Part shown: positions 7,863-14,200 of the stretch, one piece after another
Layout: every line of letters starts with the position of its first letter
Numbering within the stretch: position 1 is the stretch's first letter
Source: CAZART01 sp964487555
Lineage (GTDB): Bacteria; Bacteroidota; Rhodothermia; Rhodothermales; VXPQ01
Direction of reading: 5' to 3'
Assembly (NCBI GenBank): GCA_964487555.1
Contig: CAZART010000112.1
Location: 1 to 17,251, forward strand
Length of the DNA stretch: 17,251 nt
Notes under the pieces: generated by a model
What the model was told of the DNA's origin: nothing
Databases searched by the model: none
What the model saw: the letters and a program-made list of their open reading frames with translations, nothing else
Made by a program: the position numbers and the translations under genes

Positions 7863-8495
7863 ATGAGATGTACGCCGGGACCGCTCTGCCGGCTGGTTGC
7901 CCTCTGCCTATCCGCGCTCCCTGGCGCGGCCTCCCTGGCCGCCCAGGATGTGCCGTCCGATCCACGCCGCGGCCTCTGGATTGGCTTCGGCCTGGGCGCA
8001 GGAAGTGGACAAATCGATTGTAGTCGGTGTGGACAGCTTGAACCGAATGACCCGTGGAAGGGCGGCGCAGGGGCCGCAGGCTATTTCGCAATCGGCAGTA
8101 CCGTCGGAGCCAACCTGCTGATTGGCGGTGAAGTCAACGTATGGGCCAGAGTAAAGCGTTCGGAGGGGCAGCAACGAGACGCAACGTTATACCTGCTTTC
8201 GTTGCACGTACGATATCATGCTGCCCGTGCGTCCGGCTTCTACGCGAAGGGAGGAGTCGGAACAGGTGGTTCGATTCTGGCCGGCGGCCCAGGCCTGATA
8301 GAGAGTGGCGGTTGGGGTGCGCAGCTCGGTGGCGGCTACGAGGTATTTCTAGGCAATCGGCTTGCCCTGTCCCCTTTCCTGAGCTACGTACATCTTCTTT
8401 CGAAGGGTGCAGCGGGTAGGAACCGAGGGACTGCAGCTATAGGACCGGACGATCCTGGTTACCTTCAGTTCGGACTAGGCCTAACGTGGTATTGA
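7863..8495 (+). CDS. Small secreted outer-membrane beta-barrel-like protein
   Basis: This 210-residue protein starts with a Sec signal peptide of ~27 residues: a short basic start, a Leu/Ala-rich core and an Ala-rich cleavage region before QDVPSD. The mature part alternates glycine and aromatic residues (GLWIGFGLGAGSG, GGGYEVFLG, LSPFLSYVHLL) and ends in a terminal strand GLGLTWY with a final aromatic, as in OmpA/OmpW-like and OMP_b-brl barrels. A CSRC pair (Cys53-Cys56) near the N-terminus is unusual for such barrels and could form a disulphide or bind metal. The start is supported by AGGAGGA (7853-7859) just upstream; the frame stays open to TTG 7830 but that would bury the signal peptide. 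No specific transport or adhesion role can be assigned. Confidence 0.8.
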   Translation: MRCTPGPLCRLVALCLSALPGAASLAAQDVPSDPRRGLWIGFGLGAGSGQIDCSRCGQLEPNDPWKGGAGAAGYFAIGSTVGANLLIGGEVNVWARVKRSEGQQRDATLYLLSLHVRYHAARASGFYAKGGVGTGGSILAGGPGLIESGGWGAQLGGGYEVFLGNRLALSPFLSYVHLLSKGAAGRNRGTAAIGPDDPGYLQFGLGLTWY

Positions 8496-8585
8496 AGATT
8501 CGCCGTGCGGTTGGATGCATGCAGTAGCCGATGAGCGCCATTGCCGAGGCTACGCGTTCCTCCCCGCGGCATAGCAAGGTATCGA

Positions 8586-10163
8586 GTGAAGACGCAAGAC
8601 TCAGCAGCAGAACGACTTCGACTGGCAGACCTGATTGCCGCCCTCTCGCTCGAGACGGACCTGGGAATGGGCCATCCGCCTGAGGAGGCGATGCGGACGT
8701 GCCTGCTTGCTACGGGTCTTGCCCGCCGCATCGGCCTGTCGGAACCGGAAGTCGCCGACATCTTCTGGACTGCGCTTCTCATGCACGTTGGCTGTACCGC
8801 CCTTGCACACGAACAAGCCGCGTTCTTCGGCGGCGATGAGATCGCCGTAAATGCCATTGGATCGAAGACGGATTTCGCCAATCCGAAGGAGATGTTTGCT
8901 TTTCTGATCGAGTTAAGCAGCGGAATGAGACCGTCGCATCGGGCCCGCCTCTTCTTCGTCGGCCTGACCCGCGGCGAGCGACTTGGCCGTGAGGTAGCCA
9001 CGGCGACGTGCGAGGTGGCGGCCACGACGGCACTCCGCCTCGGATTTCCGGCCGGCGTACAGCAGGGGCTGGATCAGCTCTTTGAGCGATGGGACGGAAA
9101 GGGCGCTCCGCGAAATCTCGCCGGCGAGGCCATCGCGTGGCCGGCGCGAGTGGCTCAACTCGCCGCCCAGGCTATCATATTCGATCGGCTCGCGGGCGTG
9201 GAAGCCGCCGTCGAAATGGCTCGCCGCCGTGCCGGCACGGCGCTCGATCCACATCTGGCCGACGCCTTTTCGCGCCACGCCGACAGCCTATTGCGGGAGA
9301 TCCATTCCGTCGACCCTTTGAGCACAGTGGTCGAGTCGGAGCCCGCGCCGCAACGCTGGATCCCCGAGGCGGAACTCGACGAGGTAGCTCGCGCCTTCGC
9401 CGACGTTGTCGACCTCAAATCGACGTTTACGCTGGGTCACTCCACCGCTGTCGCCCAATTGGCCGAAGCGGCCGGTCGCGCACTCAATCTCCCGGAACCG
9501 GAGGTGGTATGCCTAAGACGTGCAGGTTTCCTCCACGATCTGGGCCGGGTCGGCATACCCAATGGAATCTGGGAAAAGCCGGGACCGCTCACGGCAGCAG
9601 AATGGGAGCAGGTGCGCCTGCATCCCTATCATAGCGAACGGATCCTTTTGCGTTCGCCGGTACTCTCGTCGCTGGCGCCGCTGGTCGGCATGCACCACGA
9701 GCGCCTCGACGGATCCGGATATTACCGCCAGGCGACAGCCGGCAGCATACCTATGCCCGCGCGCGTGCTCGCCGCAGCGGACGACTTCGAGGGCTTGACG
9801 CAGTCGCGGGCCCACCGCGCGGCACTCTCCCCCTCCGCTGCCGCCGACGAGCTTGCATCCGAAGCCGAGGCGGGACGGCTGGATGCCGACGCGGTGGATG
9901 CCGTGCTCTCGGTGGCCGGGCAACAACGCACGCGACCCGTACGCCAGGGTTGGCCGGCCGGTCTCACCGACCGCGAGGTGGACGTGCTTCGACTTCTCGC
10001 GCGCGGCCTCTCGAACCGGGAGGTGGGCCGCCGCCTTTTTATCTCGCCAAAGACGGTCGGCCGCCACGTCGAGCACATCTATCAGAAGTTGGATGTCTCC
10101 TCCCGGGCCGGCGCGGCCATTTTCGCCGTCCGGAACGATCTGCTGCGAGGACCGGCACAGTAG
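8586..10163 (+). CDS. HD-GYP-like domain protein with C-terminal LuxR HTH
   Basis: With GTG 8586 the product has 525 residues. Residues ~1-220 resemble an HD-type helical domain, but the expected HD pair reads MHVGCTALAHE, so the site is degenerate. Residues ~280-440 are a second HD-GYP-like domain with FLHDLGRVGIP (His317-Asp318), HHERLDGSG (His370-His371) and GYY (378-380) in place of the GYP signature. Residues ~459-520 are a LuxR/GerE helix-turn-helix (LTDREVDVLRLL, SPKTVGRHVEHIYQKLDVSSR). HD-GYP proteins usually hydrolyse cyclic di-GMP; here phosphohydrolase output may instead be linked to DNA binding. The start is uncertain: AAGG (8577-8580) is weak, and a TTG at 8541 in frame has no ribosome site. 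A decayed copy of its 3' end lies at 11748-11914. Confidence 0.85.
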   Translation: MKTQDSAAERLRLADLIAALSLETDLGMGHPPEEAMRTCLLATGLARRIGLSEPEVADIFWTALLMHVGCTALAHEQAAFFGGDEIAVNAIGSKTDFANPKEMFAFLIELSSGMRPSHRARLFFVGLTRGERLGREVATATCEVAATTALRLGFPAGVQQGLDQLFERWDGKGAPRNLAGEAIAWPARVAQLAAQAIIFDRLAGVEAAVEMARRRAGTALDPHLADAFSRHADSLLREIHSVDPLSTVVESEPAPQRWIPEAELDEVARAFADVVDLKSTFTLGHSTAVAQLAEAAGRALNLPEPEVVCLRRAGFLHDLGRVGIPNGIWEKPGPLTAAEWEQVRLHPYHSERILLRSPVLSSLAPLVGMHHERLDGSGYYRQATAGSIPMPARVLAAADDFEGLTQSRAHRAALSPSAAADELASEAEAGRLDADAVDAVLSVAGQQRTRPVRQGWPAGLTDREVDVLRLLARGLSNREVGRRLFISPKTVGRHVEHIYQKLDVSSRAGAAIFAVRNDLLRGPAQ

Positions 10164-10208
10164 CCGCGTTAAACGAGGGGTGAACGCCTGATGCGCGCGT
10201 GGTCTGCT

Positions 10209-11549
10209 TCATTTGACGAGGTGCATCGGCCGGCCCTCGACCCGCTTGCCGGCACGCATGCGGTAGAAGTACACACCTGACGGCATCAGATGACCGGTAT
10301 CGTCTTTTCCGTCCCAGCGAACGGAGTACGTTCCGGCCGGTCTGGTTCCATCAATAAGGGTTTGAATTCTCTGGCCCAGCAGGTCGTGCACCGTCAGCAC
10401 TACGTGCTCGGAGCGCGTCAGCCGGTATTCGATCGTCGTGCTCGGATTGAAGGGGTTCGGGTAGTTATGCATGAGTGTAAAAGAGGGGGGGAGCGCTGCA
10501 AACGGCTCAGCAGCGGTCCCGATAGTACCGGCCTCGACTTTTAGCAGTTGGCCATCCGCGAAGGCCGCGATGTAGAGATCACCGTTCGGAGCAAAGTCGA
10601 TGCCTGCAGGGAAGTTCACGTCGGATGCAAGCGGCTCGACACTCCCCTCGTTGAGCCTGACGATGCGGCCCGTACCGGGAAGGAAACCGGATGTAGGGTT
10701 GAACCCCCCGAACTGCGCCACCACAAGGTCGCCGTGCGGATCTAGCGTCAGATCGACGGCGGTCGTAAGCCCTTCGTGGAAGACGGAGACGTCGCCATTG
10801 AGTTCGACTTCGTAGATGCGTGCGGTGTTCTCCGCAAAAGGGAAGCCTGGAAACGCGGAGACGTAAAGCCGGTCGCCGGCAAAGACGATCCCGGTCGGGA
10901 CGGCCTGCATCGCGGGCGGACCGACGGAGGTAAGATTGGGGACGGGCGGGAGCGCAGCGACGACACTCAGCGCTCCGGTGTCCGCTTCCCGCCGGATGAC
11001 CGCGTTGGCGGAGGCATCGGCGATGAATAGGTTATCATCCGGTCCGAATGTCATATTGTAGATATTGGTCTGGTCGGTATCGACGTCGAAATTATGATCG
11101 AGGACGAAGCTGCCGACGTCTTCAACGTTCTGCACGTCGTCCATGCTCAGCGGTGGATCGCCGGGCACAAAGCCGGTCGTGTCGATGCGGAGCAGGCTTC
11201 CCTCGGGCGATTCCTCGCCCAGTCCCAGCGTCGCCCACAGCATGCCGCCGTTGAAGAGCAGGTGATGTGCGCTTTCGGGTTGCCCCTGCACGATGTTCGA
11301 CGGCAAGCCTGTAAGAAACGGATGCACCTGCCCGTCGGTCATCACGACCGAGATTCGACCGTCATCGTTTCCTGTGCCTTGCTCGGCCACCCAGATCCTT
11401 CCCTCATCGTCTACCTCGATTCCTTGAGGCGCAATCAGGTCCGTTGCGAAGACGCTCGGGTCGACCTGAGCCTGTAGCGGTGCGGCCGTACCTAACAGAA
11501 TCGCGGTACAGAAGACCGAGCATGCGACGGTTTTAACGAACAATTTCAT
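10209..11549 (-). CDS. Secreted ScyD/ScyE-like beta-propeller with T9SS sorting domain
   Basis: This 446-residue exported protein lies convergent to the HD-GYP/LuxR gene. A signal peptide (~1-28) ends in PLQAQ. Residues ~30-345 form repeating blades (GIEVDDEGRIWVAEQG, MTFGPDDNLFIADASANAV, LTLDPHGDLVVAQFG, IDFAPNGDLYIAAFADG), a six-bladed NHL/SMP-30-type propeller close to the ScyD/ScyE family. From ~350 a linker leads to the T9SS type A sorting domain (NYPNPFNPSTTIEY starting at 362, then WDGKDDTG and SGVYFYRM), which directs export through the type IX system and surface attachment or release. ACCTCC (11555-11560), read on the minus strand as GGAGGT, supports the start. The ligand is unknown; ScyD/E proteins were first linked to scytonemin biosynthesis, but most members are uncharacterised. 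Confidence 0.88.
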   Translation of the reverse strand: MKLFVKTVACSVFCTAILLGTAAPLQAQVDPSVFATDLIAPQGIEVDDEGRIWVAEQGTGNDDGRISVVMTDGQVHPFLTGLPSNIVQGQPESAHHLLFNGGMLWATLGLGEESPEGSLLRIDTTGFVPGDPPLSMDDVQNVEDVGSFVLDHNFDVDTDQTNIYNMTFGPDDNLFIADASANAVIRREADTGALSVVAALPPVPNLTSVGPPAMQAVPTGIVFAGDRLYVSAFPGFPFAENTARIYEVELNGDVSVFHEGLTTAVDLTLDPHGDLVVAQFGGFNPTSGFLPGTGRIVRLNEGSVEPLASDVNFPAGIDFAPNGDLYIAAFADGQLLKVEAGTIGTAAEPFAALPPSFTLMHNYPNPFNPSTTIEYRLTRSEHVVLTVHDLLGQRIQTLIDGTRPAGTYSVRWDGKDDTGHLMPSGVYFYRMRAGKRVEGRPMHLVK

Positions 11550-11747
11550 ACCTTACCTCCAGGTCGTCAACCTGATGAATTAACGGAACAAATGGTCGGC
11601 GGCGGCCCGCTCCGGCGCAGCATGTGACCGGCAGCATCGTAGGGACCTCTCTTAAACTCCGCGTATTTATACCTGCGTATTTCCAGCAGCAGAGGTGCAA
11701 TCACGGTGCCGGTGATCCTATTCCGGACGACCACCTGATCGCAGCCT

Positions 11748-11914
11748 GGACGAGAAATCGACGGAATTTTAGGGCAGACGATGCTTGGCTCTGGCTTAAC
11801 TGACGTCGGCCAAATCGTCTGGACGTGTTCATCACCGGACGCAAGATGCCATGCGCCGCGTTGTTTGGCGTCCGGAACGATCTGCTACGCGGAACCCATC
11901 AGGTCTCGACGTGA
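11748..11914 (+). pseudogene. Decayed 3' remnant of an HD-GYP/LuxR regulator
   Basis: Bases 11855-11914 translate to AALFGVRNDLLRGTHQVST and a stop, close to the AAIFAVRNDLLRGPAQ end of the gene at 8586-10163. The 18-mer CGTCCGGAACGATCTGCT is shared exactly (11869-11886 and 10127-10144), and similarity continues past the stops through GAACGCC and ATGCGC (to 11938 and 10196). Upstream, 11748-11834 in another frame gives weak echoes (GREIDGIL, TDVGQI) of the NREVGRRL and KTVGRH parts of the helix-turn-helix, with the middle deleted and the frame broken. It is the tail of a lost paralogue or a partial duplication. The 11855-11914 part is firm; the upstream part is tentative. Confidence 0.7.
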
Positions 11915-11916
11915 AA

Positions 11917-11934
11917 ATGGGGCGAACGCCCCAT
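11917..11934. repeat. 18-bp near-perfect palindrome after the remnant stop
   Basis: ATGGGGCG and CGCCCCAT are perfect 8-base arms around AA, beginning two bases after the stop of the regulator remnant. As RNA it gives a 7-bp GC-rich stem with a GAAC loop, but no T tract follows. The matching stretch after the intact gene (10172-10193) is not palindromic. It may be a terminator relic or an operator. Confidence 0.4.
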
Positions 11935-12057
11935 GCGCCGAACCCTCCATATCCGCATCTTTTGTAGAGCACTACCGCCGAGCGCCGCGGACAACGAGAG
12001 AATGGTTGACAGGACGCTCTACGCTCTGGGCTGAACACGAAGAATGAGACGGAGGAT

Positions 12058-13026
12058 ATGATGCATCACCTTAGCTCAGTTTCACGATGGATGCTCGTCG
12101 TTCTTCCGCTCGTCTTTTCCATGGAGTCACTACCCCTCAATCTGTCAAACGACGAGGTCGAGATGATGACCGCAAACACGAACGATCGAAAAAGAGCTAC
12201 ACGCAATGCCGCGGTGGAGGCCGCACCCGTGCTGGATCTCGAAATGCAGGTTCATATTATCGGTGAAGGGCCGCCCCTGGTTCTCGTCGGTGGAGGACTT
12301 ACCGGCTGGAAAAGTTGGGAGCCGCATGCCGAACAGCTCGCCGACACGCGCACGGTAGCTCGCCTTCAGCTTTTGAACGTGGAATACGGGCTCGAGGATC
12401 GTCCACTTCCGCAGGGGTATAGTGCAAGGATGGAGAGCGCCGCCCTGGCCGCGGCCCTCGACGGTCTCGGCTGGCGGGAACCGCTGGACCTCGTCGCCTG
12501 GTCATACGGGGCGCTCATCACGCTAGACTTCGCGTTAGGCCACCCGGCGCGCGTCCGCACCCTTACGCTGATCGAGCCGCCGGCTGCGTGGGTGCTGCCC
12601 GACAGAGGCAAGAGCGACCCGGACCTGCAGGCGCTGCGATCGCTCGACATCGGCGAAGACGTCAGCGAGGCCGATCTCGAGCGGTTCCTGCGGATCGCCG
12701 GCCTCATCCCACCAGAAAGCGACCCCAGGGAATTACCACAGTGGTCGGTCTGGATGGAACACCGGCGGTCGCTTCGCGCTGTGGTCAATCCAGTAAAGCA
12801 CCACGACGAGCCGGAACGCCTGCGTACGTTTGAACCGCCCGTCCTGCTGATAACGGGTACAGGGACGGCACCATACTATCGCCGAATCCAGGAAATGCTG
12901 GTCGCCCACCTCCCCCGAGCCCGTGCCGTGGAAATGCCCGCCGGGCATGCCCCCCACATCATTTCGTCAGACCGTTTCCTCGCCGAGCTCGCCCGATTCC
13001 ACGAAAGCGCAGTCAAAACGGAATAG
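12058..13026 (+). CDS. Alpha/beta-hydrolase with a missing catalytic acid
   Basis: This 322-residue alpha/beta-hydrolase has a hydrophobic N-terminal stretch (residues ~11-21) that may be a signal peptide or anchor, followed by a polar linker to ~60. The nucleophile elbow AWSYG has Ser149 and the histidine region AGHAPH has His297. At the position where the neighbouring paralogue has its Asp (LLGGDSPP), this protein reads TGTGTAPYY with Gly269, so the usual acid is absent. The oxyanion region VGGGLTGW is non-standard. It is either a weakened or rewired enzyme or a binding protein. GGAGG (12051-12055) fits the second of two adjacent ATGs (12061) best, so the first residue may be extra. The next gene overlaps its stop, so the two are almost certainly co-translated. 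Confidence 0.82.
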   Translation: MMHHLSSVSRWMLVVLPLVFSMESLPLNLSNDEVEMMTANTNDRKRATRNAAVEAAPVLDLEMQVHIIGEGPPLVLVGGGLTGWKSWEPHAEQLADTRTVARLQLLNVEYGLEDRPLPQGYSARMESAALAAALDGLGWREPLDLVAWSYGALITLDFALGHPARVRTLTLIEPPAAWVLPDRGKSDPDLQALRSLDIGEDVSEADLERFLRIAGLIPPESDPRELPQWSVWMEHRRSLRAVVNPVKHHDEPERLRTFEPPVLLITGTGTAPYYRRIQEMLVAHLPRARAVEMPAGHAPHIISSDRFLAELARFHESAVKTE

Positions 13027-13028
13027 TG

Positions 13029-13931
13029 ATGGATCAGGGCTCTTTTACACGGCGAGAAATTCTGATTCTGGGCTCGACTCTCCTTCTTATTCCGGGCTGT
13101 TCGTTAGGTCGATATCGTCACAGCGAAGAGAATACCGAAATGGAAAACGTGCAAGACGTCACCTCAAGTGACGGCACCGTCATAAGTTTTCTGAAGAGAG
13201 GAACAGGGCGGCCGCTTCTTTTCGTGCATGGCACGACTGCAGATCATAAGAGTTGGTTGGCGGTCTCCCCGCACCTTGAACAACATCTTACCGTCTATGC
13301 CATGGACCGGCGTGGCCGGGGAGCAAGCGGGGATTCTCCTGATTACGACTTCATTCGTGAAGCTGAAGATGTAGCTGCAGTTGTGGACGCGATTGGCGAG
13401 CCCGTTTTCCTCTTCGGGCACTCCTTTGGCGCACTCTGCACCTTGGAAGCCGCACTGCTGACGGACAAGGTAAGTCGCCTCATTCTCTACGAGCCGCCGA
13501 TTTCAAGCGGCGCTTCCTTTTTACCTCCTGGCGTTCTCGATCGCATACAAGCGCTCGTCGATCGCGGTGAATTGGAAGCGGCAATGGAATTGACCTTGCG
13601 AGACGTAGCGAAAATACCGGAGCACGAACTGGAAGCTTATCGCCGGACGCCATTGTGGGAAGCCCGCATTCCACTCGCTCCTACGATTCCCAGAGAATTG
13701 GCTATTGACCGTACGTACCGATTCAAAGGGGAGAAATTTGGTGACTTCCGCGTGCCCACTATGCTTCTGCTGGGTGGCGACAGTCCGCCGATCTACCGGC
13801 AGGCTATCGGAACACTTGATTCAGCACTCCCAGAAAGCAACGTCGTCATCCTTCCCGGTCAGCAGCATATAGCCCATCACACGAATCCGGAGCTGCTCGC
13901 AAGAGAAGTACAGCGATTTTTGCCGGGGTAG
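13029..13931 (+). CDS. Alpha/beta-hydrolase, probable Tat lipoprotein
   Basis: With ATG 13029 the protein has 300 residues. A FTRREIL twin-arginine-like motif precedes a hydrophobic core and a lipobox LIPGC with Cys24, so it is probably exported and lipid-anchored. The hydrolase domain (~45-300) is complete: VHGT oxyanion turn, DRRGRGAS loop, GHSFGA with Ser132, GGDSPP with Asp251 and QQHIAHH with His280, a full triad. It resembles esterases/lactonases of the RsbQ-like/haloperoxidase-like group, but the substrate is unknown. The TAGTGATG junction puts a possible GTG start at 13026, overlapping the upstream stop; no Shine-Dalgarno precedes it, so translational coupling to the upstream hydrolase is likely. 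The two proteins look like diverged paralogues. Confidence 0.85.
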   Translation: MDQGSFTRREILILGSTLLLIPGCSLGRYRHSEENTEMENVQDVTSSDGTVISFLKRGTGRPLLFVHGTTADHKSWLAVSPHLEQHLTVYAMDRRGRGASGDSPDYDFIREAEDVAAVVDAIGEPVFLFGHSFGALCTLEAALLTDKVSRLILYEPPISSGASFLPPGVLDRIQALVDRGELEAAMELTLRDVAKIPEHELEAYRRTPLWEARIPLAPTIPRELAIDRTYRFKGEKFGDFRVPTMLLLGGDSPPIYRQAIGTLDSALPESNVVILPGQQHIAHHTNPELLAREVQRFLPG

Positions 13932-13988
13932 GGGTGAGGCTGATACTGCGTGCGGCTTGACTACCTGCCTTCAGTCGACACAACCGGA

Positions 13989-14011
13989 CATGGTTGCTCG
14001 GAACAACCATG
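13989..14011. repeat. Inverted repeat in the gap before the DUF4185 gene
   Basis: CATGGTTG (13989-13996) and CAACCATG (14004-14011) are perfect 8-base arms around a 7-base spacer. No T tract follows, so an operator or a simple hairpin is as likely as a terminator. A direct repeat CATTGATTGG (14019-14028 and 14084-14093) lies just downstream. The rest of the 13932-14200 gap shows no convincing gene. Confidence 0.35.
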
Positions 14012-14200
14012 GCATCTACATTGATTGGAACGTCCGGTGTACCTGCAGTGCCGCTGAGCGGCGAGGACTACCACTTACCGCAGCATTGATTGGTGCATCG
14101 TGGTCGCCACTTAGCGTACGGGCGCGCCGATCCTGGTGGCGAGTGCCCGCCGCTTCTTGTCGGGCCCTTAAACAGCGCCCTGGTAACGAAGGAGGCTGAC

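Larger units (their letters stand above)
11550..12057. other. 508-base gap between the divergent genes
   Basis: The gap holds the leader of the minus-strand propeller gene, the remnant of a regulator gene (11748-11914) and a palindrome (11917-11934). GCGTATTT occurs twice as a direct repeat (11661-11668 and 11675-11682), and its minus-strand reading contains a TATAAA hexamer (11665-11670) that could be a -10 for the propeller gene. A TTGACA at 12006-12011 has no matching -10. No intact gene was recognised in it. Confidence 0.5.

Noticed and set aside
8541..8585. TTG 8541 as start of the HD-GYP/LuxR gene
   Set aside because: No ribosome site precedes it and the 15 extra residues are Arg/Pro-rich without domain character; GTG 8586 was preferred with moderate certainty.
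10164..10208. Search for a bidirectional terminator between the convergent genes
   Set aside because: The 45-base gap has no clear stem followed by a T tract on either strand.
12006..12034. Perfect TTGACA hexamer upstream of the first tandem hydrolase
   Set aside because: No -10-like hexamer lies at 16-19 bases; the single box is not enough to call a promoter.
13957..14199. 80-codon open frame with a RGLPLTAALIGAS stretch, faintly like the GLPL-x4-TGAN region of IS5-type transposases
   Set aside because: Only about ten residues match, no DDE context, terminal inverted repeats or target duplication are visible, and no ribosome site is present.
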